Program-made: the position numbers and the translations under genes
Notes under the pieces: model-generated
Told to the model about the DNA's origin: nothing
Database searches by the model: none
Seen by the model: the letters and a program-made list of their open reading frames with translations, nothing else
In this document: positions 34,002 through 42,877 of the stretch, in pieces
How the letters are laid out: each line of letters begins with the position of its first letter
Position numbering within the stretch: the first letter of the stretch is position 1
Assembly (NCBI RefSeq): GCF_049800915.1
Contig: NZ_JBNAFY010000010.1
Span: 1 to 64,000 of the forward strand
Length of the DNA: 64,000 nucleotides
DNA from: Amaricoccus macauensis_A
GTDB taxonomy: Bacteria > Pseudomonadota > Alphaproteobacteria > Rhodobacterales > Rhodobacteraceae
Direction of reading: 5' to 3'

Positions 34002-35095
34002 CGCCAGACATCCAGTTCCATGAGGGCCGCGCGCACCACCAGGTCATTGGGCTTGTAGGCCAGGAGCCGGAAGCCGGTCTGGGTGCAGGTGCCGCCGAAG
34101 GTCATGGCGATCTCGTCGAGCAGGCGTTCCACCGACAGGGGATACATGTTGTGCGACTTGATCTGCACCGGCACCAGCAGGTCCTCGAGCAGCACCAGCC
34201 GCACCCGCGCGCCCGCGCGCGCCGCGGCCGTCTTCAGGATCTTCAGCCGCTCGGCCCGGTCGTTGTGGTGCAGCACCGTGACCGTCATCACGATGTCGAT
34301 CTCGGGCAGGTCGGCGGCGGGCAGCGACCGGGTGGTGAAGAACCGCACGCCGGGATTGAGCGTGCGCGCCGTCTCCACCATGCCCCGGGAGATGTCCGCG
34401 CCGTGATAGCGCACATGGGGCCGGCAGTAGCGCGCCAGCCGCCCGATGCCGCAGCCGTATTCCAGGAGCGCAGGCGGGCGGGAGCCGCGGCGCATGTCGG
34501 AGGCCGCGCGCCGGATGGCGGGCATCAGGGCCTCCATCTGCGTCTCGTGCATCATCTTGTTGATGATCCGGGGCGCATTGGCATAGCAGACCGAGCGGGC
34601 CGACGTGCCGAACTGCTGCGCGCGCGCCTCCCAGTGCTCGGCCGGGGAATACTCCGCCTCCTGTTCGTAGGCCTGGGCCGTTTCCTGCGCCAGATCCTCG
34701 AAGACCGCTTCGATCAGATCCGTTCCCGCGGGCCGCTCGAGCCGCAGGAGCGAGCCTGCCGGGGCCTCGCCCGGCTCCGGGGCCACCAGCCGGTCGAAGA
34801 TCGAACCATGGGCCTCGGCCCACCGCCTCAGCGGACAGTCCGGCGCCCCCGAGGGCACGGCGAAGAAGGGAACATGGCCCAGAAGCCCCGCAAGTGCTGC
34901 TCGGACATGGCGCGGCAGTTCGGGGGCATCGGGCGCGGCATGGAGGACGATCGCCTGGACGGCATCCCCTTGCGCGAAATCCTCCGGCCGGGTCCAGTCC
35001 AGGGCCGTTTCGGGGTCGGTGAAGACGCGCACGCGCCCGGGCGTCACCTCGAGGACACCGCTCCGGGGCTTGAGGGGCGGGATCATGGCGTTCAT
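33998..35095 (-). CDS. Class I SAM-dependent methyltransferase
   Basis: This is a 365-residue protein. The SAM-binding motif I is LLEYGCGIGRLARYCRPHV (near residue 215). An acidic post-motif follows in VRYHGADISRGMVETARTL, and motif IV is in DIVMTVTVLHHND. The N-terminal 150 residues are not recognised. In a capsule locus it could O-methylate a sugar or cap a chain end (inference). It overlaps its neighbours on both sides by 4 nt (ATGA with the coiled-coil gene and with the GT), so it is translationally coupled within the unit. Confidence 0.85.
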   Translation of the reverse strand: MNAMIPPLKPRSGVLEVTPGRVRVFTDPETALDWTRPEDFAQGDAVQAIVLHAAPDAPELPRHVRAALAGLLGHVPFFAVPSGAPDCPLRRWAEAHGSIFDRLVAPEPGEAPAGSLLRLERPAGTDLIEAVFEDLAQETAQAYEQEAEYSPAEHWEARAQQFGTSARSVCYANAPRIINKMMHETQMEALMPAIRRAASDMRRGSRPPALLEYGCGIGRLARYCRPHVRYHGADISRGMVETARTLNPGVRFFTTRSLPAADLPEIDIVMTVTVLHHNDRAERLKILKTAAARAGARVRLVLLEDLLVPVQIKSHNMYPLSVERLLDEIAMTFGGTCTQTGFRLLAYKPNDLVVRAALMELDVWR

Positions 35096-35316
35096 CCCGT
35101 CTCCCGCAGGGCGTGGATCTCCGCGTTCAGGAGATCGATGAATTCCTGCTGGGATTCGAGCAGCCGGTCCTTGTCCGCGAGCCCCTCCCGCATCGCCTCC
35201 AGCTCGGCCTCGAGCGTCGCGATCCGCGCCTGCTGCGCCGCGTTCTCGTAGCGCAGGAGGTCGAAGGTCGCCTCCAGCGCGGCCGTCTCGGGCAGTTTTT
35301 CCAGGATCTGCTTCAT
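35092..35316 (-). CDS. Small coiled-coil protein
   Basis: This is a 74-residue protein with AGAGG 7 nt before the ATG. It is entirely helical with clear heptads (AAQQARIATLEAELEAMREG, LLESQQEFIDLLNAEIHAL) and has no membrane segment. It lies between the repeat-sulfotransferase gene (43 bp) and the methyltransferase (4-nt overlap). Short coiled coils of this kind next to capsule-tip methyltransferases could act as oligomerisation or length-ruler subunits, as in WbdD; that is inference. Confidence 0.7.
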   Translation of the reverse strand: MKQILEKLPETAALEATFDLLRYENAAQQARIATLEAELEAMREGLADKDRLLESQQEFIDLLNAEIHALRETG

Positions 35317-35359
35317 GGCGTGCCTCTCTTCGTTCTGCCGGTCCCGGCGGTCCCGCGTG

Positions 35360-38335
35360 TCACCGGCCTTCCGGCCCGACGAATCCCATCCGTTCGCGCG
35401 CGCGCAGCCGTGCCTCCACCTGGCGCACCTCCGCCAGCAGGGCCGGGTCGGCCACCGCCTCGTTGGGGCCCGCGCGCTTCATCAGCCCGGCCTCGAACAC
35501 GTCGCCCACCTCGAGCGGCGCCAGCGGATAGCGCCAGGTCTCGCGCAGCTCGCCCAGGATGTCGCGCCCCGCCAGCAGGCTGTCGAGGCTCACCACGCAG
35601 GAGCGCCCCGGAAAGCTCTCGAGAAACCGCAGGGCGGCGCGGGCATAGGTGAGATACATGCGGATCGCGAGATCGGGCTCGGTCCAGAAGCGGATATTGA
35701 CCGCCGGCGCCTGGCCCCGGGCCAGATCGGCCGCCGCGCGCCGCTTGAGCGAGCCCACGCATTCGGCGCAGGAGCGGAAGAGATATAGCACCGACATCGC
35801 CGGGAAGACCTCCGCCCATTGCGGCAGGAACAGGCAGACCCGCGGGTCCTTCACCCCCCAGGCGCCATGCTCCGACCGCGCGATGCCGTATTCCGACAGC
35901 CAGTACCAGTCCTCCCGGGTGACGGTGGGGATGAAGGCGCTCCCGTGCTGCCAGGAGGCGCCCGATTGCGCGAGGAGCCGGTCGTGGAAGCCGATGACGG
36001 TGCGATCCTCGAAATGGCCGTATTTGTTGGAGAACTTCCCGCCCAGCAGATCGTCGCCCAGGAAGAGCCCGGCGTCATGGAAGAGGTTGGCCAGCATCGA
36101 GGTGCCGCTGCGGTGGAAGCCCGCGATCACCAGGGGGGCGCTGTACTGCGGCACGCCTCCGGTTTCGGTCTCGGGCAGGTTGCGCCGGGCGGGCGGTTTC
36201 GCGGCCCGGGGCGTGACCGTCACCTCGCCGCGCGCGGGCGGCACCGCCACCCGGCCCTCGGCCCGGCCGATGGTCTCGAAATGCGCGATCAGCTCGACCG
36301 GCGAGAGCCCGGCGAGATCGGGGTGCAGAAGCTGGTAGTAGCGCGCATTCAGGGCCCGGGAATAGCTCTTTCCCTCTTCCCAGCCGCGGGTGAGATAGTG
36401 CTCGAGCGGCTCCAGCCCCGATTTCGCGGCATCGGGATAGGCGGCCTGATACCAGGCGATGTCGAAATCCGGATTGGGATTGCGCAAGGGGCGCTTGCGT
36501 TCGCGGCAGCCCCATTCGAGGTAATGGCCGAAGGGCTCGCGGCCCATCTTCCGCACGTCCCCGTTCTGATCGAGATACCATTTTGGATCGAAGAGCGGGT
36601 GGGGGCGGCGCCCCTCGCGCCAGCCGGTGGTCAGGTAATGGCTGAACGGCTCGGCCCCGGCCTCCTCCACGTCCCGGTTTCGGCCGAGATACCAGAAGGG
36701 ATCGAAGAGCGGGTGGGGGCGGCAGCCATCCCGCCAGCCGGTCTCGAGGTAATGGGCGAGCGGCTCGAGGCCTGCCTCCGCCACCTCGCCGTAATCCCCG
36801 AGATAGCGCGTCGCATTGAAGGCCGCATTGGGATTGCGCCCCTCGCGCCAGCCGATGGTGGCGTAATGTTCGAGCGGCTCCAGCCCGGTATCGAGCACCT
36901 TTGGGTAGCGCTTCTGATACCAGGCGATGTCGAGCACCGGGTTCGGGTTGCGCAGGGGTCGCCTGCGCTCGCGGCAGCCCCATTCGAGATAGTGCCCGAA
37001 AGGCTCGCGGCCCTGTTTCGCCACGTCCGGGTTGGTCTCGAGATACCAGGCGGGATCGAAAAGCGGATGCGGCTTGCGCCCCTCGCGCCAGCCAAGGGTG
37101 AGGTAGTGACCGAAGGGCTCGGTTCCGGCCTCGGCCACATCCGGGTTCTGGGCCAGATACCGCTCGGGATCGAAAAGCGGATGGGGGTGACGCCCTTCCC
37201 GCCAGCCGGTCTCAAGGTAATGGGCGAGCGGCTCGAGGCCTGCCTCCGCCACGTCCGCGTTGGCGGCGAGATAGCGTCTCGTGTCGAAAGCCGCGTTCGG
37301 GTTGCGGCCCTCGCGCCAGCCGATGGTGGCGTAATGCTGGAGCGGCTCCGGCCCGGTCTTCGCCACTCTCGGGTAGCGCGTCTTGTACCAGGCGATGTCG
37401 AGCACCGGGTTCGGATTGCGCAGGGGCCGCCTGCGCTCGCGGCAGCCCCACTCGAGATAATGGCCGAAGGGCTCGCGGCCCTGTTTCGCCACATCCGGGT
37501 TCTGGCCGAGATACCAGGTGGTGTCGAAAAGCGGGTGGGGCTTGCGCCCCTTGCGCCAGCCAAGGGTGAGGTAGTGGCCGAAGGGCTCGGTTCCGGCCTC
37601 GGCCACATCCGGGTTCTGGGCCAGATACCAATTCGGATCGAAGAGCGGATGGGGCCGGCAGCCCTCGCGCCAGCCGGTCTCGAGGTAATGGGCGAGCGGC
37701 TCGAGGCCTGCCTTCGCCACGCCCTTGTTGGCGGCGAGATAGCTTTTCGCGTCGAAGGCCGCGTTCGGGTTGCGGCCCTCGCGCCAGCCGATGGTGGCGT
37801 AATGTTCGAGCGGCTCCAGCCCGGTCTTCACGATCTTCGGATAGCGCGTCTTGTACCAGGCGATGTCGAGCACCGGGTTCGGATTGCGCAGGGGCCGCCT
37901 GCGCTCGCGGCAGCCCCACTCGAGATAATGGCCGAAGGGCTCGCGGCCCTGTTTCGCCACATCCGGGTTCTGGCCGAGATACCAGGTGGTGTCGAAAAGC
38001 GGGTGCGGCTTGCGCCCTTCCCGCCAGCCAAGGGTGAGGTAATGGGTGAAGGGTTCGGTGCCGGCCTGCGCCACATCCGGGTTGGTCTCGAGATACCAGG
38101 CGGGGTCGAAAAGCGGGTGGGGGCGGCGCCCTTCGCGCCAGCCGGTCTCGAGGTAATGGGCAAGCGGCTCGAGGCCTGCCTCCGCCACGTCCGCGTTGGC
38201 GGCGAGATAGCGCGTCACATCGAAGACCGGGTTCGGGTTGCGGCTCGCGCGCCAGCCCGTCTTCCGGTAATGGGCCCAGGGCTCTTGGCCCTCGAGATCC
38301 GGAACGGTCCTTGCATACCAGCCCGCATCGAACAG
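35360..38335. repeat. 468-bp higher-order coding repeat
   Basis: Within the repeat-sulfotransferase gene, the same DNA block recurs every 468 bp; for example GCGTAATG lies at 36861, 37329 and 37797. The nucleotide identity between blocks is high by eye, including synonymous positions, so the blocks are recent duplications or are kept alike by gene conversion. Assembly collapse or expansion is a risk here. The repeated part spans roughly 36370-38240. Confidence 0.85.
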
Positions 38336-38413
38336 CGTCCGGGCGGTTGTCGCGGCACGGGCCGCCGGATCTTTCATCTCCCCGGACGGGGCAGGGAGGG
38401 TGCTGGAACGCAT
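35360..38413 (-). CDS. Repeat protein (18 x ~39 aa) fused to a sulfotransferase domain
   Basis: This is a 1017-residue protein. Residues of about 27-720 are 18 tandem units with the pattern F-D-x-x-W-Y-L-x-x-N-P-D-V-A-x-x-G-x-E-P-x-x-H-Y-L-x-x-G-W-R-E-G-R-x-P. Units 2-17 form four nearly identical blocks of four (38, 38, 42, 38 residues; 468 bp). After a Pro/Ala linker, residues of about 755-1017 are a sulfotransferase: PLVIAGFHRSGTSMLANLFH (phosphosulfate loop) and VLYLFRSCAECVGSLKRRAA (3'-phosphate site). There is no signal peptide. In other proteobacteria such repeats accompany glycosyltransferase and sulfotransferase domains and may bind the glycan. It is the first gene of the unit running to 31887. 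Confidence 0.88.
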   Translation of the reverse strand: MRSSTLPAPSGEMKDPAARAATTARTLFDAGWYARTVPDLEGQEPWAHYRKTGWRASRNPNPVFDVTRYLAANADVAEAGLEPLAHYLETGWREGRRPHPLFDPAWYLETNPDVAQAGTEPFTHYLTLGWREGRKPHPLFDTTWYLGQNPDVAKQGREPFGHYLEWGCRERRRPLRNPNPVLDIAWYKTRYPKIVKTGLEPLEHYATIGWREGRNPNAAFDAKSYLAANKGVAKAGLEPLAHYLETGWREGCRPHPLFDPNWYLAQNPDVAEAGTEPFGHYLTLGWRKGRKPHPLFDTTWYLGQNPDVAKQGREPFGHYLEWGCRERRRPLRNPNPVLDIAWYKTRYPRVAKTGPEPLQHYATIGWREGRNPNAAFDTRRYLAANADVAEAGLEPLAHYLETGWREGRHPHPLFDPERYLAQNPDVAEAGTEPFGHYLTLGWREGRKPHPLFDPAWYLETNPDVAKQGREPFGHYLEWGCRERRRPLRNPNPVLDIAWYQKRYPKVLDTGLEPLEHYATIGWREGRNPNAAFNATRYLGDYGEVAEAGLEPLAHYLETGWRDGCRPHPLFDPFWYLGRNRDVEEAGAEPFSHYLTTGWREGRRPHPLFDPKWYLDQNGDVRKMGREPFGHYLEWGCRERKRPLRNPNPDFDIAWYQAAYPDAAKSGLEPLEHYLTRGWEEGKSYSRALNARYYQLLHPDLAGLSPVELIAHFETIGRAEGRVAVPPARGEVTVTPRAAKPPARRNLPETETGGVPQYSAPLVIAGFHRSGTSMLANLFHDAGLFLGDDLLGGKFSNKYGHFEDRTVIGFHDRLLAQSGASWQHGSAFIPTVTREDWYWLSEYGIARSEHGAWGVKDPRVCLFLPQWAEVFPAMSVLYLFRSCAECVGSLKRRAAADLARGQAPAVNIRFWTEPDLAIRMYLTYARAALRFLESFPGRSCVVSLDSLLAGRDILGELRETWRYPLAPLEVGDVFEAGLMKRAGPNEAVADPALLAEVRQVEARLRARERMGFVGPEGR

Positions 38414-38567
38414 GTCGATTGTGTCCAGAATATGCGGGATGCGACTTTCATGTCGCGAACCGATAGGTCAGGACGCGTCCGATTGGCAAGGCGCCAGTGC
38501 AAGGCCCCGAAGGACCGTGGCCGAAAAACCGTCACCGCACCCCCTTGCGCGCCGTGCCGGTTTCGCG

Positions 38568-40661
38568 TCACTCGCCCGCCGGGACCTCCTCGACCGCGAG
38601 CCTGCCGTCCGCGTCCTCCACCAGCGGATAGCTGACCGGCACCGTGCGTTCCGGATGGCCCGCGGCATCGACGGCGAGGATGCGCGCGCCTTGGGGCGTG
38701 AAATGCGCCTCGCCCCGGGGCGAGACCCGCACCCATCCTTCGAGCGCGCCACCCGGGCCGTAGCGATACGTATCGCGCCAGTCCGCGCCCGGGGTGAGCA
38801 CCGGATCGGCATAGGTCTCGGCCTTCTCGGGGTCGGCATGGTCGATCGAGACGATCCGGGGCGTGTCGTCCGGGCCGGTCTCGTAGGTCCGCGTCTCCTG
38901 GGGCGGGAAATACCAGCTCAGGATCGCCGGTGCGCTGTCATGCACGCCATTGTGCGCGAAGACCCCGATATCGACGCGGGAGGAGGTGACGGGCAACTCC
39001 TCCGAGATCTCGAAGGGCGCGTGCCAGTCGAGGGTGATGCGCGCGCGCGCACCTCCGTCCAGCGGTTCGATCGTGACCTTCTCCGGATCGCCCTGCAGGA
39101 GCCGCCACTCGAAGGCGAGCGCCCGCCCGTTCGGGTCGCGGCTCTCCTCCGCCGAGAGGATCATCTCGCGCCGCCCGGTCTTCGAACGCCAGACCCGTGC
39201 CACCGCCCGGGGCGTGTCGAACAGCTGCTCGCTCAGCCCCTCCCCGAAGAAATCCACGCCCTCCCGGCCCAGATCCTCCGCCTCGACCGCGATCCGCACC
39301 TCGGCGGGAATGTCCTCGACCCGGATCGCGTTGGCGAGGCTCACCATGCGGGCGAGGTTGATGTCGAAGCCGTCGAAGGCGGCGCGCTGTGCATCCGAGC
39401 TGAAATAGCTCTCCCGCGAGCGCACGTTCTGCAGGCTGCGGCGGAAGACCATCTGCACCGTCGGCGTGACGAGGCCTTCCGCGATCAGCCGCTCCTTGGT
39501 GTCGGGGCGGAAGGCGGCAAGGATCATCGCCACCGCCTCGAGGAGGGGCTTGTCCGAACCCGAGGAGCCGCGCGAGATCAGGATATAGGGCGTGTTGGCC
39601 GGAAAGAGATCGCCGCCCTCGTCGGTGAAATCCTCGTGCGCGGGATAGACGTAGAGGTGGTTCGCGCGCGCTTCCTGCCAGAGCCGCAGGGGGCCTGCCC
39701 CGTCGGGATAGGTATAGGCGTGGCGCGGCAGGCTGCGCCAGGCGGGGCCGCTCGTGATCGCGGTCGAGGAATTGCCCAGCACCGGCCGGTCGAAGAGGAA
39801 GGGGCCCGCCAGCCCGTAATCCACGCCCGCCCGCTTCGCGGCATCGTCATAGACCACATGGGCAAGCTGGGGGTGGGCGGCGCGTTCGAGCGCCGAATGG
39901 CCGCGGTCGCGGTTGTCGTAGAGATCGCCGTTGTTTCCCGCCGCCCGGCCGCGTTTTTCATGCTCGCGCAGCAGGTCGCTGGCGGCTGTCCTGGGACGGA
40001 CGGGCAGCACGGGCGCGGACGGCTCGGGGGCGAAGGCGAAGCGCGGCTCGAGACGCCCGGTCTCGGGGTTCCAGACCGTGTTCGCCGCACTCACCACCGC
40101 GCGCCCGCTCCAGGCGGGGGTGGGGGTGGGAGCAAGCCCCGGTTCGGTGTCGCGCTCCGCGGCCAGGTCTGCCAGCCGGGAGGCGAAGGCCGCATCCGCG
40201 GCGAGCTCCGCGAAGACCGGTTCGGACAGCAGCGGCGCCATCTCCATGCCCGCCTCCGCGGCCGCCTCGAGATCGGCCCGGGCGGCCTCGGGGAATCCCT
40301 CGAGCATGGCAAGGGCCGCGCGGTTGACCCGGAGCTCGGCCAGATCCGGATGGCGCAGGACCAGCCGGTCGAGCAGGAGCGTCGCCGCGCCGGTCTCGCC
40401 CGCGTCCGCAAGTGCGCCCGCCTCGCGGATCTCCGCGGCGATCACCGGCATGGCAAAGAGATCGGCGGCGGTTCCGGGATCGATCGAAAGCCAGGGCGGC
40501 AGGGGTCGCGGCAGGGGGGCGGGCTCGACCACGCGGGCCTCCTCCTCCTGGGCCTCCCCGGGCTCTTCCTGGGCCGCGCCCGGCAGGGCCGCAAGTCCCG
40601 CCACCAGCAGCCCCGCCACCAGCCGCCGCGTCACCGGCAACCTTGTCGCTGCCCTCTTCAT
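38568..40661 (-). CDS. Large secreted protein of unknown function
   Basis: This is a 697-residue protein. The ATG at 40661 opens a signal peptide (RRLVAGLLVAGLAALPGAAQ); an ATG six codons earlier is possible. After an acidic Pro-rich linker comes a helical region with TPR-like character (ATLLLDRLVLRHPDLAELRV, then ALAMLEGFPEAARADLEAAA). The C-terminal 450 residues look like beta-sandwich domains (WYFPPQETRTYETGPDDTPR, GPGGALEGWVRVSPRGEAHF). No catalytic motif was recognised. It lies between the repeat-sulfotransferase and ugd, so an extracytoplasmic polysaccharide role is possible. Confidence 0.6.
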   Translation of the reverse strand: MKRAATRLPVTRRLVAGLLVAGLAALPGAAQEEPGEAQEEEARVVEPAPLPRPLPPWLSIDPGTAADLFAMPVIAAEIREAGALADAGETGAATLLLDRLVLRHPDLAELRVNRAALAMLEGFPEAARADLEAAAEAGMEMAPLLSEPVFAELAADAAFASRLADLAAERDTEPGLAPTPTPAWSGRAVVSAANTVWNPETGRLEPRFAFAPEPSAPVLPVRPRTAASDLLREHEKRGRAAGNNGDLYDNRDRGHSALERAAHPQLAHVVYDDAAKRAGVDYGLAGPFLFDRPVLGNSSTAITSGPAWRSLPRHAYTYPDGAGPLRLWQEARANHLYVYPAHEDFTDEGGDLFPANTPYILISRGSSGSDKPLLEAVAMILAAFRPDTKERLIAEGLVTPTVQMVFRRSLQNVRSRESYFSSDAQRAAFDGFDINLARMVSLANAIRVEDIPAEVRIAVEAEDLGREGVDFFGEGLSEQLFDTPRAVARVWRSKTGRREMILSAEESRDPNGRALAFEWRLLQGDPEKVTIEPLDGGARARITLDWHAPFEISEELPVTSSRVDIGVFAHNGVHDSAPAILSWYFPPQETRTYETGPDDTPRIVSIDHADPEKAETYADPVLTPGADWRDTYRYGPGGALEGWVRVSPRGEAHFTPQGARILAVDAAGHPERTVPVSYPLVEDADGRLAVEEVPAGE

Positions 40662-40918
40662 CCGGCTGACCGGCACCATGCACCCCCACACCTGTGGCCC
40701 CCCGCGGGAGGCCCTGCCACCAGCCGCCACAATAGAGCCCGGACCCGCGCCCCGGAAGATGCGCTTGGCAACCGTGGTTGAGACCGGGTCCGGAGGGCCG
40801 GGCAGGATGGACATTTACCTTGCTGCGGCAGAATATGCAGGCCTATTTGAACAGGTCGTGATTTCGGGTCTTATGTATGCCCGCAGGGGCAAGAGTGGGT
40901 TAGGAGACAGGAGCAACC

Positions 40919-42280
40919 ATGAAGATCACCGTATTCGGCACCGGCTATGTCGGGCTCGTCCAGGGAACGGTTCTGGCGGAGGTCGGCCATGACGTGCTCT
41001 GCGTCGATGTGGACGAGGCCAAGGTCCAGGCCCTGAAGGAGGGGCGCATCCCGATCTTCGAACCCGGGCTCGAGGAGATGGTCAAGCGCAACCACGCCGA
41101 AGGCCGGATCAACTTCACCACCGATGCGGCGCAGGCCGTGGCCCATGGGCGCGTGCAGTTCATCGCCGTGGGCACCCCTCCCGACGAGGACGGCTCGGCG
41201 GATCTGAAATACGTGCTCGCCGTGGCCGGAACCATCGCCGAGCACATGGAAGAAACCAAGACCGTCATCACCAAGTCCACCGTGCCGGTGGGCACCGCCG
41301 ACAAGGTGCGCGCGAAACTCTCCGAAGTGCTCCGGGGCCGCGGCAGCGATCTCGGCTACAATGTCGTCTCGAACCCCGAATTCCTCAAGGAGGGTGCTGC
41401 GGTCGCGGACTGCATGCGCCCCGACCGGATCGTGATCGGCACCGACAGCGAGGAAGCCGAAGACCTGATGCGCGAGATCTACGAGCCCTTCAACCGCAGC
41501 CGCGACAAGGTCATCGTGATGGACGTGCGCTCGGCCGAGCTCACCAAATACGCCGCCAACTGCATGCTGGCGACCAAGATCTCCTTCATGAACGAGATCG
41601 CCTGCCTCGCGGAGAAGCTCGGCGCGGATGTGGAAGCGGTGCGCCACGGCATCGGCTCGGACCCGCGCATCGGCTATCACTTCATCTATCCCGGCGCGGG
41701 CTATGGCGGGTCGTGCTTCCCCAAGGACGTGAAGGCGCTCATCCACACCGCGCGCCAGGTCGGCTTCGAGCCGACGCTCCTCGATGCGGTCGAGGCCCGC
41801 AACGAAGCCCAGAAGGAAGTGATCTTCGACAAGATCATCCGGCATTACGGCGGCAACGTGAAGGGAAAGGTCTTCGCGCTCTGGGGCCTCGCCTTCAAGC
41901 CCAATACCGATGACATGCGCGAGGCGGCCTCCCGCGTGCTGATGGAAGCGCTCTGGGAGGCGGGCGCCAGTGTCCGGGCCTTCGACCCCGAAGCCATGGA
42001 AGAGGTGCAGCGGATCTACGGCGACCGTGACGATCTCACGCTCTGCGGCACCAAGGAATCCTGCCTGCGCGGCGCGGATGCGCTCGTCACCATCACCGAG
42101 TGGCAGATGTTCCGCGCCCCCGATTTCGACCTGATCGCGGAAAAGCTCAAGGCGCCGGTGATCTTCGACGGCCGCAACCTCTACGACCCCGAGCGCATGG
42201 AGAAGAAGGGCTTTGCCTATTACGCCATCGGCCGCGGGCGTATCGAACCGCCTGCCGGGGCGGAAGCGGCCGCGGAATAG
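40919..42280 (+). CDS. ugd: UDP-glucose 6-dehydrogenase
   Basis: This 453-residue enzyme oxidises UDP-glucose to UDP-glucuronate with two NAD. AGGAG precedes the ATG by 6 nt. The N-terminal Rossmann motif is VFGTGYVGLVQGTVLAEVGH. The substrate loop is FIAVGTPPDEDGSADLKYVL and the catalytic Cys is residue 266 in YPGAGYGGSCFPKDVKAL. The C-terminal UDP-binding domain is complete (ALWGLAFKPNTDDMREAASR). It supplies UDP-GlcA, the substrate for the epimerase at 43278 and a likely acidic residue of the capsule. It is divergent from the secreted unknown gene. Confidence 0.95.
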   Translation: MKITVFGTGYVGLVQGTVLAEVGHDVLCVDVDEAKVQALKEGRIPIFEPGLEEMVKRNHAEGRINFTTDAAQAVAHGRVQFIAVGTPPDEDGSADLKYVLAVAGTIAEHMEETKTVITKSTVPVGTADKVRAKLSEVLRGRGSDLGYNVVSNPEFLKEGAAVADCMRPDRIVIGTDSEEAEDLMREIYEPFNRSRDKVIVMDVRSAELTKYAANCMLATKISFMNEIACLAEKLGADVEAVRHGIGSDPRIGYHFIYPGAGYGGSCFPKDVKALIHTARQVGFEPTLLDAVEARNEAQKEVIFDKIIRHYGGNVKGKVFALWGLAFKPNTDDMREAASRVLMEALWEAGASVRAFDPEAMEEVQRIYGDRDDLTLCGTKESCLRGADALVTITEWQMFRAPDFDLIAEKLKAPVIFDGRNLYDPERMEKKGFAYYAIGRGRIEPPAGAEAAAE

Positions 42281-42638
42281 GGGGCCGTCTCCGTCGCCTG
42301 AGGCGGAGATGTCCGAACAGATCGAAGGCCGGCGCCGGTGTCCCTGCCGCCGGCCTTTCCGTCACGCGATCCTGCGCGTGAAGTAATTCCCCAAGTATAT
42401 TTGCAAACAAGGTGAAATTCAGCGGCAACCCCGGATGGCGCCGCATTTCGCGGCGAACAAGAGACGATGTCGTCGTTTGCATGGATTAGTCGCTCACTAC
42501 CTTAAGTGCGGCGCGCGATTGCGAATTGAGATCGTATCGTGCAATTACCGGAAATCATACCTGTTCGAAATATTGCCAGAGAAAATTTAAGGCCGATACT
42601 GCGAGGCACGTTCTTATCCAGGATGCAGAATAAACCTA

Positions 42639-42663
42639 TTCGACCGCCTTTGGGGCGGTCGAA
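42639..42663 (-). terminator. Hairpin downstream of the small gene
   Basis: A 10-bp perfect stem (TTCGACCGCC / GGCGGTCGAA) lies 98 bp past the stop of the 38-residue gene. On the minus strand it is followed by TAGGTTTATT, a weak T-rich tail, so it can serve as that gene's terminator. Confidence 0.5.
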
Positions 42664-42760
42664 ATGTAACGGTTAACCTTCCCTACGTTACACATTTGGT
42701 GTTGTTATCCGCTACGAGGTGTATGATGGTGCATGTGTGGTCACGCACCACCAAGGTGAT

Positions 42761-42877
42761 TCAGAGCTGGTCGTCGAAAAGTCGGCAAACTAGGTCGACG
42801 ACCAGCTTCACTATTACGAGCTTGAGAAGCTCTCCAAACAGACGTTTGATGCGCTCTGTATAACCATCCCGATACAT
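42761..42877 (-). CDS. Unrecognised 38-residue basic/hydrophobic peptide
   Basis: This short frame has an exceptionally strong ribosome binding site: AAAGGAGG lies 6 nt before the ATG. The peptide starts MYRDGYTERIKRLFGELLKL, continues through a Val/Leu-rich helix (VIVKLVVDLV) and ends CRLFDDQL. It looks like an amphipathic or single-span membrane helix with basic residues at the N-side. The 3' part of the gene forms a perfect 13-bp inverted repeat. The leader has a GCTGC-ACTATC-GCAGC hairpin just before the ribosome site, and a terminator-like hairpin lies downstream. The family is not known. It could be a small membrane regulator or a type I toxin-like peptide; neither is shown. Confidence 0.55.
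   Translation of the reverse strand: MYRDGYTERIKRLFGELLKLVIVKLVVDLVCRLFDDQL
42765..42807. repeat. Perfect 13-bp inverted repeat
   Basis: AGCTGGTCGTCGA at 42765-42777 and TCGACGACCAGCT at 42795-42807 are separated by 17 nt. It lies inside the 3' half of the small gene, so its mRNA would end in a strong stem overlapping the last codons. Confidence 0.8.

Noticed and set aside
35360..38335. Possible CRISPR or satellite array
   Set aside because: The repeats are coding, 468 bp long and preserve a protein pattern; there are no short repeats with unique spacers.
35819..38635. 938-codon plus-strand repetitive frame
   Set aside because: It mirrors the 468-bp repeat of the sulfotransferase fusion on the other strand; the repeat makes the antisense frame look regular, but it has no independent support.
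42723..42863. 46-codon plus frame opposite the small peptide gene, with a GAGGTG site
   Set aside because: Ser/Thr/Arg-rich translation of a stem-loop region; the minus-strand frame has the far stronger ribosome site and a plausible helix.
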